The notes under the pieces were generated by a model. It ran no database searches. It was not told where the DNA came from and saw only the letters and a program-made list of their open reading frames with translations. Below, in pieces: positions 1 through 10,016 of a stretch of 64,000 bases of DNA. Numbering within the stretch: position 1 is the stretch's first letter; every line of letters starts with the position of its first letter. Location of the stretch: assembly GCF_015291625.1 (NCBI RefSeq), contig NZ_CP030047.1:6138001-6202000 (forward strand), given 5' to 3'. Source of the DNA: Bradyrhizobium sp. CCBAU 53421 (GTDB lineage: Bacteria; Pseudomonadota; Alphaproteobacteria; Rhizobiales; Xanthobacteraceae). The translations under genes and the position numbers were made by a program.

Positions 1-1197
1 TTCGCGTTTGGCGAACGGTCTTTGGTCGAAGGCCTGTTTCGTGTCTCCGGTCCAGTTCTGTTCAAGCCAGCGCCGAACCTGCTCGCGAAATGCGTTTCCG
101 GCAGGTCCGAGGTCGTATTGCGGCAGCCCGGCGCCGCCCGCATCCAACAGCCGCGCGGCCAGTCTGTGCTTTGCATCCGCGGCGCCGCCGAGCGTGATCG
201 TATCCAGATGCACGCGCTTGAAATGAATCGGCGCCTCGTGCTCCTCGGCATAGCCGATCGCACCGAACGTATGTTGGGTCTCCAGCGAGACCTGCCGCAG
301 CGCAGTGCCGGCGAAGGCCGATGCGCAATCGGCGAAGTAACGCCAGTCGTCGTCGCCGCCATCATGCAGTCTGGCGGCATGCTCGAGGATCAACCTGACG
401 CCCTCGAGCGCGACCAGGCAGTTGGCCAGCTTGTGCTGGATCGCCTGGAATTTACCGATCGGTTGGCCGAACTGGTGCCGTTCCTTGGCGTAGTCCACAG
501 CGAGCTCAAAGGCACGCCGTGCCGCGCCGTAAGCACGCGCGGTCAGCGCCACCTTGCCCTTGAGACGGAGGTCATCCAAAACGAGGGCCCTGACGGGAAT
601 AGGCGTGACCGGCGCTGCGTTCAGCCTGACCTCGTGAAGTCCCCAGGCACCCATCGCACGAACGGCGATGCATTCAACGCCGGCACCGCCAAGATCGATC
701 AGCACAAGGCGAGCCCCGTCGAGAGCGACCAGAAGATGCGTAGCGCTTCCCGCAGCTTCCACAAAGCGGAGCACGCCGTTGGCCTTGAGGTCCGTGACCT
801 CGATCGAGCCCGTCCCGGGATCGGGATCCAGCGCGCCGAACGAGAAGGCGACAATCGCCTGCCGGGAATGCAGCCGCTCCAGGAGATCCACCGCCGCGTC
901 AAACCGCGATCCAGAGATCAAGAGATTGACCAACGCCGCAGACCACATCGGCGCCGGGCACCCGGCACGGCCAAGCTCCGCCATCACGACCAAAATCTCG
1001 GCGAGCCCGCCCTCACCGCTCGCCGAGCCGAGCGCGGCGACGCCCTGCCCCACCAGCTTGCGCCAGATCGCCGACACCTCGTCCGGCGAGGACGAGGCCG
1101 TTGCGCCGCGCGGGCACCAATGCTCGTCGAGGAAGCCGCGCAGGGAGTCGCGCAGCATTCCTGCGACATCGTTATCCGACGCTTCGGTCGCCGTCAT
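1..1197 (-). CDS. acyl-CoA dehydrogenase, apparently two-domain (3' end beyond left edge)
   Basis: The minus-strand frame is open from an ATG at 1197 to the window edge, giving 399 codons without a stop. The visible part is a complete acyl-CoA dehydrogenase-like domain. Residues about 236-258 (YAKERHQFGQPIGKFQAIQH) carry the family signature for the C-terminal helical bundle, and residues 308-330 match the following substrate/FAD-site region. The first domain should end near residue 365. The frame then continues into FREQVRRWLEQNW at residues 370-382, which resembles the N-terminus of a second acyl-CoA dehydrogenase. This suggests a tandem fusion of about 750 residues. The gene starts 13 bp after the enoyl-CoA hydratase stop, so the two are probably co-transcribed for FAD-dependent acyl-CoA oxidation in the cytoplasm. 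The substrate is unknown. The first domain is poor in the usual N-terminal features and may be structural rather than catalytic. Confidence 0.82.
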   Translation of the reverse strand, partial: MTATEASDNDVAGMLRDSLRGFLDEHWCPRGATASSSPDEVSAIWRKLVGQGVAALGSASGEGGLAEILVVMAELGRAGCPAPMWSAALVNLLISGSRFDAAVDLLERLHSRQAIVAFSFGALDPDPGTGSIEVTDLKANGVLRFVEAAGSATHLLVALDGARLVLIDLGGAGVECIAVRAMGAWGLHEVRLNAAPVTPIPVRALVLDDLRLKGKVALTARAYGAARRAFELAVDYAKERHQFGQPIGKFQAIQHKLANCLVALEGVRLILEHAARLHDGGDDDWRYFADCASAFAGTALRQVSLETQHTFGAIGYAEEHEAPIHFKRVHLDTITLGGAADAKHRLAARLLDAGGAGLPQYDLGPAGNAFREQVRRWLEQNWTGDTKQAFDQRPFAKRE

Positions 1198-1210
1198 TGC
1201 CAGCCTCGCG

Positions 1211-2020
1211 CTACGCCTGGCCGAACTTCGGCTTGCGCTTCTCCTTGAACGACATGGTCGCTTCCTTGTGGTCCGCGGTCTCGAACGTCACCTGTTCCAG
1301 CGCCATCGAGGCTTCCAGCAGCATGTTCACGCGCTCCTTGACGATCTGGTTGATCGACAGCTTGGTCCAGCGAATGGCCCAGGTCGGACCGCTCGCAAGC
1401 TCGACCGCGATCTCGCGGGCCTTGGCCAACACTTCCGCGCGCGGCGCGACATGGTTGACCAGCCCGATCCGCTCGGCTTCCTTGCCCTTCAGCAGCGTGC
1501 CGCGGATCAAAAATTCCTTGGCCTTGTTGATGCCGATCAGCAGCGGCCAGATCACCGTGCCGCCGTCGCCCGCGACCAGACCAACGCGCGAGACGTGGGT
1601 GTCGCCGATCCGGGCATCCTCGGCCATCACGGTGATGTCGCAGAGCAACGCATGAGTCGCAGCCAAGCCGATCGCATCGCCGTTGATCGCCGCGATGATC
1701 GGCTTGTCGAGCTCGAGCTGTCGGGTGACCCCGCGCCGGCTGATCATGGGGTCGTGGACCTCGCCCTCTTCGAGCACGTCGCCGCCCGGCCGCTCCGACA
1801 TTGCCTTCACGTCGCCGCCGACGCTGAAGAAGTCGCCGGCGCCGGTCAGCACCACGACATTGACGGCGTGGTCGTCGGCGAGGTCGTCCCAGATCGTCCG
1901 CAGCTCGCGGATCAGTTTCTGATTGATGGCATTGCGCGCCTGCGGGCGATTCAAGGTCACGGTCGCGACCTTGTCCGCGACCTCGACCGTCAGGCATTCA
2001 TACTTGGCGTAGTTGGACAC
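1211..2020 (-). CDS. enoyl-CoA hydratase/isomerase family protein
   Basis: A 269-residue crotonase-fold protein. The start chosen is GTG at 2020 because GGAGG lies five bases upstream. An ATG at 2032 would add four residues but has no clear ribosome binding site. The N-terminal VATVTLNRPQARNAIN and the oxyanion-hole segment GDFFSVGGDVKAM are typical of the family, as is IAAINGDAIGLAATHALLCD. In a by-eye alignment with rat mitochondrial hydratase, the second catalytic glutamate (E164) is kept in AKEFLIRG, but the E144 position appears to be histidine (GDTHVSRVG). Strict hydratase activity is therefore uncertain. It sits between a GntR regulator and an acyl-CoA dehydrogenase on the same strand, which fits one beta-oxidation-like operon. 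Confidence 0.9.
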   Translation of the reverse strand: MSNYAKYECLTVEVADKVATVTLNRPQARNAINQKLIRELRTIWDDLADDHAVNVVVLTGAGDFFSVGGDVKAMSERPGGDVLEEGEVHDPMISRRGVTRQLELDKPIIAAINGDAIGLAATHALLCDITVMAEDARIGDTHVSRVGLVAGDGGTVIWPLLIGINKAKEFLIRGTLLKGKEAERIGLVNHVAPRAEVLAKAREIAVELASGPTWAIRWTKLSINQIVKERVNMLLEASMALEQVTFETADHKEATMSFKEKRKPKFGQA

Positions 2021-2077
2021 GTTTGCCTCCATTGTTATTGCTGTTTGAGTGTTGATTTTGTTCGCCGGCGCTGCGCA

Positions 2078-2944
2078 CTACCGGCGCAACCCGGGTTGCA
2101 CGTCGGCCAATGCGACGTGAAGCGACATGGCTCCCGGATCCTGCTCCAGCATGCGCTGCACGGATTCCAGGTGCGAGCGCAGCAGCCGGCTCGCCAGCGC
2201 CACGTTTCGCTCGCTCAGTGCCGCCAGGAATTGCCGCCGCTTCTCCGCCAGCCGCGCCATCGCGACCCCGCTGGAAGCGACCTTGGCGTAGACGAAGCGC
2301 ATATGGATCTCGGTGACGGAGTCCACGATCATCGCGATCACCTTGTTGCCGGTCGATGCCGCCAGCAGCTTGTAGAACTCGCGCGAGCATTCGACGCGAT
2401 CGAGCAGCCGGCCTTCCTTCGTCGCAAGCTCCGTCCGTTCGATATTGGCTTCGAGCGCATCGAGGTCGGCCCGGCGCGCGTTCGCGCAGGCCAACTGAAC
2501 CACGAGATCGAGCACGTGGACGCGCGCCTCCGACAATTCCCGCACGGATATCGTGCCGAGGCTCAGCATGTCGCGCATGACCTCGTTCATGCGGCGGGTG
2601 TCGCCCTGCTGGATGAAGGCGCCGCCCTTGACGCCCTTCTGCAGCCGCAGCACGCCGGCCATCTCCAGGCTGCGCAGCGCCTCCCGCAGCACATTCCGGC
2701 TGACGCCGAGCTGCTGCGCGAGTTCGCGCTCGGCCGGCAGCTTGTCGCCGGGCTTCAGCACGCCGAGCGCCAGCTGCTCGCGAATCCGCTCGCAGATTTC
2801 CTCGAACGTCCGCCTGGTGTGGATCGGCTTGAAGGTCGGCGCGGCGGCGGAGCCGGCGGCACGGAGATCGGCGGCCCGCTCCCGCCGGTTCGGCGAGGCG
2901 GTGCGGGAGCGCTGCGGCGCGCGAGGGCTTGACTTGGTGCTCAT
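2078..2944 (-). CDS. GntR/FadR-family (FCD domain) transcriptional regulator
   Basis: 288 residues. The winged-helix domain spans about residues 44-112 (KLPAERELAQQLGVSRNVLREALRSLE is the recognition region). It is followed by an all-helical FCD ligand domain (about 130-265). The N-terminal 40 residues are basic, Ala/Ser-rich and probably disordered. The frame stays open upstream of 2944, but that stretch reads through the opposite acyl-CoA dehydrogenase gene and is not believed. The gene lies between an enoyl-CoA hydratase and a divergent acyl-CoA dehydrogenase, with a palindrome in the shared spacer. It is probably the local regulator of these acyl-CoA genes, with an acyl-CoA or organic acid as effector (inference). 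Confidence 0.9.
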   Translation of the reverse strand: MSTKSSPRAPQRSRTASPNRRERAADLRAAGSAAAPTFKPIHTRRTFEEICERIREQLALGVLKPGDKLPAERELAQQLGVSRNVLREALRSLEMAGVLRLQKGVKGGAFIQQGDTRRMNEVMRDMLSLGTISVRELSEARVHVLDLVVQLACANARRADLDALEANIERTELATKEGRLLDRVECSREFYKLLAASTGNKVIAMIVDSVTEIHMRFVYAKVASSGVAMARLAEKRRQFLAALSERNVALASRLLRSHLESVQRMLEQDPGAMSLHVALADVQPGLRR

Positions 2945-2958
2945 GCGATGAATTATTA

Positions 2959-2973
2959 AATGGATCACCCATT
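2959..2973. promoter_or_regulatory. candidate operator for the divergent GntR regulator
   Basis: AATGGATCACCCATT has 5-bp inverted arms (AATGG/CCATT) around a 5-bp centre. It sits in the 81-bp spacer between the GntR gene (starting at 2944) and the acyl-CoA dehydrogenase (starting at 3026). FadR-subfamily operators are short palindromes of this size. The match to the published TNGTN3ACNA pattern is only partial. Confidence 0.45.
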
Positions 2974-3025
2974 CAATGGAAGCCCCTTTTTGGCTTCCGG
3001 CAAAGAAAACAGACGGGGAGTCCGT

Positions 3026-4165
3026 ATGAGTTTTTCCGAGGAGCAGGTCGCATTCCGCGACAACGTGCGCAGGATGGTCGCAAGGCACGTGGCGCCGATC
3101 GCCGCCGAGATCGACGAGACCGACCGCTTCCCGCTCGAGCTGGTCAAGCTGTTCGGCGAGATGGGACTGATGCAGCTCTGGGTGCCGGAGCGCTATGGTG
3201 GCCCGAACGGCAACCTGACCATGGCCTGCATCGCGCGCGAGGAGATCTCGAAGGTCTCGCCTGCCTGCGCATCGATCGCGGCGCTCAACACCATGTTCAT
3301 CATGCCGCTGCTGCATTTCGGCTCGGAGGAGCAGCGCAAGAAGTATCTGCCGATCATCGCCGAGGGCGGCGTGGTCACGGCGATCGCGATCTCGGAGCCG
3401 CAGGCCGGCTCCGACGTCGCAGCGCTCAACACCCGCGCCCGCAAGGACGGCGACAGCTATGTCCTGAACGGCCGCAAGCAATGGTGCAGCTACGGCGTCG
3501 CCGCCGACTACATCGTGGTGATGGCGCGGACCAGCGACGGTGCCGGCGCCGACGGAATCAGCGCCTTCATCGTCGAGCCGAAGAAGATGCCGGGCATTAC
3601 GTTCGGCCGTCACGAGCGCAAGATGGGCTTTCGCGGCGCCCCCAACACCCCGATCTTCTTCGACAACGTCCGGGTGCCGGCCGAGAACCTCGTCGGCGAG
3701 GAAGGCAAGGGTTTTCGCGCGTCGATGCGCGCGCTCGACCTCAACCGCCCGACCATCGGCGCGCAGTCGGTCGGCCTCGCCCAGGGTGCGCTCGATGCCT
3801 GCATCGCCTACGCCAAGGAACGCAAGCAGTTCAAGAAGCCGATCGCCGAGTTCCAGGGCGTGCAGTTCATGCTCGCCGACATGGCGATGCAGATCGAGGC
3901 GGCCCGCGCGCTGGTCTACGAATGCGCCCGGGCCGGCGATGCCGGCGACTGGAAGCGGCTCAACGTGCTTGCCAGCATGGCCAAATGCGTCGGCAGCGAC
4001 ATGGCGATGAAGGTCACGACCGACGCGGTCCAGATCTTCGGCGGCTACGGCTACACCATGGACTACCCGGTCGAGCGCATGATGCGCGACGCCAAGCTGA
4101 CCCAGATTTTCGAAGGCACCAACCAGATCCAGCGCGTGGTGATCGCCCGCGAGCTGCTGCGCTAG
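3026..4165 (+). CDS. acyl-CoA dehydrogenase
   Basis: 379 residues, the usual length for the medium/short-chain acyl-CoA dehydrogenase family. The ATG at 3026 is preceded by GGGGAG. An upstream in-frame ATG at 2960 lies inside the candidate GntR operator and is not used. The FAD/substrate motif [10 protein letters not shown], the signature [19 protein letters not shown] and the C-terminal [19 protein letters not shown] are all intact. The catalytic base is the glutamate of FEGTNQIQR (residue 363). The enzyme would remove the alpha and beta hydrogens of an acyl-CoA and pass electrons to electron-transfer flavoprotein. The chain-length preference cannot be read. It diverges from the GntR gene and is followed 45 bp later by a solute-binding protein gene, suggesting uptake and activation of the same carboxylate. 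Confidence 0.93.
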   Translation: MSFSEEQVAFRDNVRRMVARHVAPIAAEIDETDRFPLELVKLFGEMGLMQLWVPERYGGPNGNLTMACIAREEISKVSPACASIAALNTMFIMPLLHFGSEEQRKKYLPIIAEGGVVTAIAISEPQAGSDVAALNTRARKDGDSYVLNGRKQWCSYGVAADYIVVMARTSDGAGADGISAFIVEPKKMPGITFGRHERKMGFRGAPNTPIFFDNVRVPAENLVGEEGKGFRASMRALDLNRPTIGAQSVGLAQGALDACIAYAKERKQFKKPIAEFQGVQFMLADMAMQIEAARALVYECARAGDAGDWKRLNVLASMAKCVGSDMAMKVTTDAVQIFGGYGYTMDYPVERMMRDAKLTQIFEGTNQIQRVVIARELLR

Positions 4166-4210
4166 CGCGGATCGATTGCAACAAGAAACGAATTACAGGG
4201 AGAGACGACC

Positions 4211-5422
4211 TTGAACCACATCATCGACCGGGCATTGGCAGCCGTCGCGCTGTCAGCCCTGCTGGCGGCGCCTGCTTACGCGCAGAAAGCCTATGGACCC
4301 GGGGTCAGCGACACCGAGATCAAGCTCGGCCAGTCGACGCCGCTGAGCGGCCCCGCCTCCGCGTTCGGCGCCGGCGCCGGACGTGCCGTGGTCGGCTATT
4401 TCGAGATGCTGAATACCAAGGGCGGCATCAACAGCCGCAAGATCAGCTTCACCCAGCTCGACAATGCCTACAGCGCGCCGAAGGCGGTCGAGCAATCCCG
4501 CAAGCTGATCGAGGACGTCGGCATATTGGCCGAGGTCGGCACGATCGGCACTGCGCCCAACGTCGCGATCCAGAAATACCTCAACGCCAAGCAGGTGCCG
4601 CAGCTCTTCATCACCGCCGGCGGACGCCGCTTCAACGATCCCAAGACGTTCCCGTGGACGATCCCGCTCTATCCGGACTTCGAAACCGAAGGCCGCGTCG
4701 TCGCCAAGTACATCCTGCGGGCAAAGCCCGACGCCAGGATCGGCGTGCTCTACCAGAATGACGACTACGGCAAGGACTACCTCAAGGGCCTGCGCGCCGG
4801 GCTCGGTCCGAAGGCCGAGCTGATCGTCGCCCAGGCCTCCTACGAGCTTGCCGACCCGACGATCGACTCGCAGATCGTGCAGCTGAAGGCCGCCGGCGTC
4901 GACACGCTGATCGAGCAGTCGTCGTCGAAGGCCGCCGCGCAATCGATCCGCAAGGTCTATGAGCTCGGCTGGAAGCCGCTGCACGTGATCGGCGGCTCGA
5001 CGGCGTCGGTCGAAACCATCCTGAAGCCCGCGGGCCTCGAAGCATCGAAGGGGCTGGTCACCACGCAATTCCTCAAGCAGCCTGGCGACCCGGCCTGGGC
5101 CAATGACGACGAGGTCAAGGCCTACAAGGATTTCCTGAAGACGTACGCGCCCTCGGCCAATCCGGACGACTATTCGGTGCTGGTTGCCTATATGAACGTG
5201 CACGCCGTGGAGCTGGCCTTGCGCAAATGCGGCGACGACCTCACTCGTGAGAACCTGATCAAGCAGGCGACGTCGCTGAACGGCGAGCGGCTGCCGATGA
5301 TGCTGCCGGGCGTCACGATCGGCACCCGACCCGGCGACTACACGCCGTTCAGGACCTTGCGGATCGCGACATTCGATGGCGAGAGCTGGTCGCTGACCGG
5401 CGAGCCGCTGTCGGCCGATTGA
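4211..5422 (+). CDS. LivK-type ABC transporter solute-binding protein (orphan)
   Basis: 403 residues starting at a TTG at 4211, preceded by CAGGGAGAG. A signal peptide (hydrophobic residues 7-22, cleavage after AYA at residue 24) is followed by a mature periplasmic type I binding-protein fold (DTEIKLGQSTPLSGPASAFGAG). The family binds branched-chain amino acids, amides or aromatic acids. No permease or ATPase is nearby, so it either borrows a transporter encoded elsewhere or works as a receptor. A close relative with the same opening of the mature chain (YGPGVSDxEIK) lies at 60965 in this window. Its position behind an acyl-CoA dehydrogenase suggests a carboxylic acid ligand (inference). Confidence 0.92.
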   Translation: MNHIIDRALAAVALSALLAAPAYAQKAYGPGVSDTEIKLGQSTPLSGPASAFGAGAGRAVVGYFEMLNTKGGINSRKISFTQLDNAYSAPKAVEQSRKLIEDVGILAEVGTIGTAPNVAIQKYLNAKQVPQLFITAGGRRFNDPKTFPWTIPLYPDFETEGRVVAKYILRAKPDARIGVLYQNDDYGKDYLKGLRAGLGPKAELIVAQASYELADPTIDSQIVQLKAAGVDTLIEQSSSKAAAQSIRKVYELGWKPLHVIGGSTASVETILKPAGLEASKGLVTTQFLKQPGDPAWANDDEVKAYKDFLKTYAPSANPDDYSVLVAYMNVHAVELALRKCGDDLTRENLIKQATSLNGERLPMMLPGVTIGTRPGDYTPFRTLRIATFDGESWSLTGEPLSAD

Positions 5423-5427
5423 GCCGG

Positions 5428-5460
5428 GTTGGCGAGAACCGTCATGGGCTTCTCGCCAAC
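5428..5460. terminator. bidirectional hairpin between convergent genes
   Basis: GTTGGCGAGAA at 5428-5438 and TTCTCGCCAAC at 5450-5460 form a perfect 11-bp stem with an 11-nt loop. It lies in the 44-bp gap between the convergent solute-binding protein gene and hutU. There is no strong T tract, so termination strength is uncertain. Confidence 0.65.
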
Positions 5461-5466
5461 GTCAGC

Positions 5467-7137
5467 TCACGCGCGCAAGCTCGGCAGATCGAGCCCGTTG
5501 GCGCGGGCGCATTCGATCGCCGTTTCATAGCCAGCGTCGGCGTGACGCATGACACCGGTCGCCGGGTCGTTCCACAGCACGCGTTCGAGCCGGCGCGCCG
5601 CCTCCGGCGTGCCGTCGGCGACGATCACCATGCCGGCGTGCTGCGAATAGCCGATGCCGACGCCGCCGCCATGGTGCAGCGACACCCAGGTGGCGCCGCT
5701 CGCGCAGTTGAGCAGCGCATTGAGCAGCGGCCAGTCGGACACCGCGTCCGAGCCGTCACGCATCGCTTCGGTCTCGCGGTTCGGGCTTGCCACCGAGCCG
5801 CTGTCGAGATGATCGCGGCCGATCACGATCGGCGCCTTGAGCTCTCCGCGCGCCACCATCTCGTTGAAGGCAAGGCCGAGCCGATGGCGGTCGCCGAGCC
5901 CGACCCAGCAAATCCGCGCCGGCAGCCCCTGGAACTTGATGCGCGCCTTCGCCATGTCGAGCCAATTATGCAGATGGCCATCGTTGGGCATAAGCTCCTT
6001 GACCTTGGCATCGGTCTTGAAGATGTCCTCGGGATCGCCCGACAACGCCGCCCAGCGGAACGGCCCGACGCCGCGACAGAACAGCGGCCGGATATAGGCC
6101 GGAACGAACCCCGGAAAATCGAATGCCTGCTTCAGGCCCATGTCCTTTGCCATCTGGCGGATGTTGTTGCCGTAGTCGAGCGTCGGAATGCCTTGCGCGT
6201 GGAAATCCAGCATGGCCTGGACATGATCGACCATCGAGGTCTTGGCTGCCGTCTCGACCGCCTTCGGATCGGCGGCGCGCCGCGCCTCCCAATCGGCGAG
6301 CGTCCATCCCTTGGGCAGATAGCCGTTGATCGGATCGTGCGCGCTGGTCTGGTCGGTGACGATATCCGGCCGCACGCCGCGGCGCACCAGCTCGGGAAAG
6401 ATCTCGGCCGCATTGCCGAGCAGGCCGACCGACACCGGCTTTTGAGCCTTGGCGGCGTCGGCGATGATCGCGAGGGCTTCATCGAGCGTCGCCGCCTGGC
6501 GATCGAGGTATCCCGTGCGCAGACGCATCTCGATCCGGCTCGGCTGGCACTCGACGGCGAGCATCGAGGCGCCGGCCATGGTCGCGGCCAGCGGCTGGGC
6601 GCCGCCCATGCCACCAAGGCCCGCCGTCAGGATCCATTTGCCCGCAAGACTGCCGCCATAGTGCCGGCGGCCGACCTCGACGAACGTCTCATAGGTCCCC
6701 TGCACGATGCCCTGGCTGCCGATATAGATCCAGGAGCCCGCCGTCATCTGGCCGAACATCATCAGGCCCTGGCGGTCGAGCTCGTTGAAATGATCGAGCG
6801 TCGCCCAATGCGGCACCAGGTTCGAATTCGCGATCAGCACGCGCGGCGCATCGGCGTGAGTGCGGAAGATGCCGACCGGCTTGCCGGACTGCACCAGCAG
6901 CGTCTGATCGCCTTCGAGCTTGCGCAACGAGGCGGCAATCCGGTCAAAGCTCTCCCAGTCGCGCGCCGCGCGGCCGATGCCGCCATAGACCACGAGCTCG
7001 CTCGGGCGCTCGGCGACATCGGGATCCAGATTGTTCATCAGCATGCGCAGCGGCGCTTCCGTCAGCCAGCTCTTCGCGCTGATCTCGGTGCCGCGAGAAG
7101 CGCGGATGATACGTTCGTTATCCAGTCGGCGGTTCAT
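5467..7137 (-). CDS. hutU: urocanate hydratase
   Basis: 556 residues, full length for HutU. This NAD-dependent cytosolic enzyme converts urocanate to imidazolonepropionate, the second step of histidine degradation. Recognisable family segments are [20 protein letters not shown] (Rossmann-like NAD-binding region), [14 protein letters not shown] and [22 protein letters not shown] (with the conserved active-site cysteine). The gene is last in the minus-strand hutI-hutH-hutU operon and is separated from hutH by 18 bp. Control should come from HutC through the operator at 9958-9977. Confidence 0.97.
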   Translation of the reverse strand: MNRRLDNERIIRASRGTEISAKSWLTEAPLRMLMNNLDPDVAERPSELVVYGGIGRAARDWESFDRIAASLRKLEGDQTLLVQSGKPVGIFRTHADAPRVLIANSNLVPHWATLDHFNELDRQGLMMFGQMTAGSWIYIGSQGIVQGTYETFVEVGRRHYGGSLAGKWILTAGLGGMGGAQPLAATMAGASMLAVECQPSRIEMRLRTGYLDRQAATLDEALAIIADAAKAQKPVSVGLLGNAAEIFPELVRRGVRPDIVTDQTSAHDPINGYLPKGWTLADWEARRAADPKAVETAAKTSMVDHVQAMLDFHAQGIPTLDYGNNIRQMAKDMGLKQAFDFPGFVPAYIRPLFCRGVGPFRWAALSGDPEDIFKTDAKVKELMPNDGHLHNWLDMAKARIKFQGLPARICWVGLGDRHRLGLAFNEMVARGELKAPIVIGRDHLDSGSVASPNRETEAMRDGSDAVSDWPLLNALLNCASGATWVSLHHGGGVGIGYSQHAGMVIVADGTPEAARRLERVLWNDPATGVMRHADAGYETAIECARANGLDLPSLRA

Positions 7138-7155
7138 GACGGATGTCCCTGTCGG

Positions 7156-8715
7156 CTAAGCAAGTTTTGGAAACGGATCGGTCGGAAGCACCGCGACCGC
7201 AGCGGCGGGCAACGCGTCGGCCTCGATCAGCGACGCGGCCTTTGCGAGATCGTCAGCCATGTAGCGGTCGGCGGCCAGCGCCGGAACATGCACGCGCAAC
7301 GCGGCAATCACCGCAGCGAGCGGCGCGCTTGTCGAGTGCGGCGCGCGCAGCGTGATGCCTTGCGCTGCGACCAGCAGCTCAATGCCGAGGATGGCCGCGA
7401 GGTTGTCGGCCATGTCGGAAAGCCGGCGCGCGGCATGCGCGGCCATCGAGACGTGATCCTCCTGATTGGCGCTGGTCGGTGTGGAGTCGATCGAGCACGG
7501 CATCGCGCGCTGCTTGGTCTCGGCGTAGAGCGCGGCCGCCGTCACCTCGGCGATCATGAACCCGGAATTGATGCCGGGGTCGGGCGTCAGGAACGGCGGC
7601 AGACCGAAGTTCAAGGCGGGATCGACGAGGGTCGCGATCCGGCGCTCGCTGGTCGCGCCGACCTCCGAGAGCGCCAGCGCGATCTGGTCGGCAGCAAACG
7701 CCACCGGCTCAGCGTGGAAATTGCCGCCGGAGACGATCTCACCGGTCTCGACCAGGACCAGCGGGTTATCGGTCACGGCATTAGCCTCGATCGTCAATCC
7801 GCGCGCGGCTTGCGCCAGCAGATCGAGCACGGCGCCCGCGACCTGCGGCTGGCAGCGCAGGCAATACGGGTCCTGAACGCGCTCATCGCCTTCGAGGTGA
7901 GATTGCCTGATGTCACTGCCGTCGAGCAACGCGGTCAGCGCCGCAGCCGCGGCGATCTGTCCATCATGGCCACGCAGCGATTGAATCTCCGGACGAAACG
8001 GCACCGTGGAAGCCATCGCCGCATCGACTGACAGCGCACCGGTCACCAGCGCGGAACACGCCAGACGGTGCGCGCGCAGCAGGCCGGAAATCGCATAGGC
8101 CGTCGAAAACTGCGTGCCGTTGATCAGCGCGAGCCCCTCCTTGGGGCCGAGCGTCAGCGGCGCGAGCCCTGCAGTGGCAAGCGCGTCGTGACCCGGCACG
8201 ATCCTGCCATCGAGGAACGCCTGCCCCTCCCCGATCATGACCGCGGTCATATGGGCGAGCGGCGCCAGATCGCCGGAAGCGCCGACCGAGCCCTGCTGCG
8301 GCACCAGCGGAGCGACACCGCGCGCCAGCATGCCCTGCAACTGCTCGATCACATCACGCCGCACGCCGGACGCGCCGCGCCCCAGCGAGATCACCTTCAG
8401 CGCCATCATCAGGCGCACGATCGGCTCGGGCGTCGCCGGGCCAACCCCGCAGCAATGCGACAGGATGAGGTTGCGCTGAAGCAGCGCGGTCTGATCGGGT
8501 GCAATGCGCGTCGAGGCCAGCTTCCCGAAGCCGGTATTGATGCCGTACGCGGGCACGTCGGTCTGCGCCGCTTTCGCCACGATCCCCGCAGCGGCCTCGA
8601 CGCGCGGCCAGAACGAGGGATCGAGCGCAATGGGCGCGCCGGCAAGCACGCGCGCCAGCACGTCGAGGCCGACCGTGCCGGGCGTCACGACAATGGGAGC
8701 GTCCGTATCGCTCAT
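7156..8715 (-). CDS. hutH: histidine ammonia-lyase
   Basis: 519 residues. HutH removes ammonia from L-histidine to give urocanate. The autocatalytic MIO cofactor tripeptide Ala-Ser-Gly is at residues 146-148 in [25 protein letters not shown] and QEDHVSM are also intact. The start at 8715 gives a 4-bp ATGA overlap with the hutI stop region and a normal N-terminus. The frame is open further upstream but only as read-through of hutI. It is translationally coupled to hutI. Confidence 0.97.
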   Translation of the reverse strand: MSDTDAPIVVTPGTVGLDVLARVLAGAPIALDPSFWPRVEAAAGIVAKAAQTDVPAYGINTGFGKLASTRIAPDQTALLQRNLILSHCCGVGPATPEPIVRLMMALKVISLGRGASGVRRDVIEQLQGMLARGVAPLVPQQGSVGASGDLAPLAHMTAVMIGEGQAFLDGRIVPGHDALATAGLAPLTLGPKEGLALINGTQFSTAYAISGLLRAHRLACSALVTGALSVDAAMASTVPFRPEIQSLRGHDGQIAAAAALTALLDGSDIRQSHLEGDERVQDPYCLRCQPQVAGAVLDLLAQAARGLTIEANAVTDNPLVLVETGEIVSGGNFHAEPVAFAADQIALALSEVGATSERRIATLVDPALNFGLPPFLTPDPGINSGFMIAEVTAAALYAETKQRAMPCSIDSTPTSANQEDHVSMAAHAARRLSDMADNLAAILGIELLVAAQGITLRAPHSTSAPLAAVIAALRVHVPALAADRYMADDLAKAASLIEADALPAAAVAVLPTDPFPKLA

Positions 8716-9926
8716 TGCCCTCTCCACACCCGGCTGTGCAACGGATTGAAACCGATGCGGTAGACCAGCTCGGCAGGACGCTCGATGTCCCAGATCGCCA
8801 GATCGCACCATTTGCCGGCTTCCAGCGTGCCGGTCTCGGCAAGCATGCCGAGCGCGCGCGCCCCTTCCCGCGTCACCCCGGCGAGGCATTCGGCGACGGT
8901 CATCCGGAACAGCGTTGCGCCCATGTTCATCGCAAGCAGCAGCGAGGTCAGCGGCGAGCTGCCGGGATTGCAGTCGGTCGCCAGCGCCATGTTCACACCG
9001 TGGCTGCGGAACAGCTCGACCGGCGGCTTCTGCGTTTCGCGAATGAAATAGAATGCGCCGGGCAGCAGCACCGCTGTTGTCCCCGCCTTCGCCATTGCAA
9101 CAGCACCGGCTTCATCGGTGTGCTCCAGATGGTCGGCCGATAGCGCGGAAAACTCCGCGGCGAGTGCCGCGCCGCCGAGATTCGACAACTGATCAGCATG
9201 CAGCTTCACGGGCAGCCCGAGCGCACGCGCCGCTGCGAACACCCGCGCCGTCTGTTCTCCGGAAAATGCAATGCCTTCCATGAAGCCGTCGACGGCATCG
9301 GCAAGGCCGGCCTTGGCCACCGCCGGCAGCATCTCGTTGCAGACCAGATCGATGTAGCGGTCCTTGTCGCCATTGGCCTCGGGCGGCAGCGCATGCGCGC
9401 CGAGAAACGATGTGCGGATCGCAACCGGGCGCTGGCGGCCGAGGCTACGTGCCGCCGCCAGCTGCCGCATCTCGGTCTCGGCATTGAGGCCATAGCCGGA
9501 CTTGATCTCGACGGTGGTTGCGCCTTCGCCGATCAGCGCGTCGAGTCGCGGCAGTGCGCCGGCGACAAGCTCGGCCTCGGTCGCGCTGCGCGTTGCGGCG
9601 ACGGTCGAGACGATGCCGCCGCCCGCGCGCGCGATCTCCTCATAGCCCGCGCCCTTCAGGCGCAGCTCGAATTCGTGCGCACGGTTGCCGCCATAGACGA
9701 GATGGGTGTGGCAATCGACCAGCCCGGGCGTGATCCAGCGGCCGCCGCAATCGATCCGCTCCACGGCATCCGCATCCACAGGAAAATTCGACTGTGCCCC
9801 CGCATAGACGATGCGGCCGTCGCGCGCCGCGATCAGACCCCGCTCGATCTCGCCGAGATCGGGGCGATCGCCGCGCATCGTGGCGAGCCGGGCATTGTGC
9901 CAGATGCGGTCGAAACGCTCTGCCAT
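8712..9926 (-). CDS. hutI: imidazolonepropionase
   Basis: 404 residues of the amidohydrolase superfamily. HutI opens the imidazolone ring to give N-formimino-L-glutamate. The metal ligands HxH lie at residues 73-75 in [34 protein letters not shown] and [10 protein letters not shown] are family motifs. It is the first gene of the minus-strand hut operon. Its start is 32 bp from the palindromic HutC-type operator that it shares with the divergent hutF. Confidence 0.97.
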   Translation of the reverse strand: MAERFDRIWHNARLATMRGDRPDLGEIERGLIAARDGRIVYAGAQSNFPVDADAVERIDCGGRWITPGLVDCHTHLVYGGNRAHEFELRLKGAGYEEIARAGGGIVSTVAATRSATEAELVAGALPRLDALIGEGATTVEIKSGYGLNAETEMRQLAAARSLGRQRPVAIRTSFLGAHALPPEANGDKDRYIDLVCNEMLPAVAKAGLADAVDGFMEGIAFSGEQTARVFAAARALGLPVKLHADQLSNLGGAALAAEFSALSADHLEHTDEAGAVAMAKAGTTAVLLPGAFYFIRETQKPPVELFRSHGVNMALATDCNPGSSPLTSLLLAMNMGATLFRMTVAECLAGVTREGARALGMLAETGTLEAGKWCDLAIWDIERPAELVYRIGFNPLHSRVWRGQ

Positions 9927-9957
9927 GCGATCGTCCCCTTGAGGTGGGATGCTTGAC

Positions 9958-9977
9958 TTATATGTCTAGACATATAA
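9958..9977. promoter_or_regulatory. HutC-type operator, perfect 20-bp palindrome
   Basis: TTATATGTCTAGACATATAA is a perfect 20-bp palindrome in the 90-bp spacer between hutI and hutF. Its core GTCTAGAC fits the GT-N-TA-N-AC pattern described for HutC-subfamily GntR regulators. One site could repress both divergent hut transcripts, released by urocanate as in other HutC systems. Confidence 0.8.
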
Positions 9978-10016
9978 TCGTGTGGGGGTTCTGTCCAGCC
10001 GGCGTGGAAAAATGAA

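Noticed and set aside
22..2932. Long open plus-strand frames of up to 750 codons over the first 3 kb
   Set aside because: They lie antisense to well-recognised acyl-CoA dehydrogenase, enoyl-CoA hydratase and GntR genes. They have no family motifs and reflect high third-position GC.
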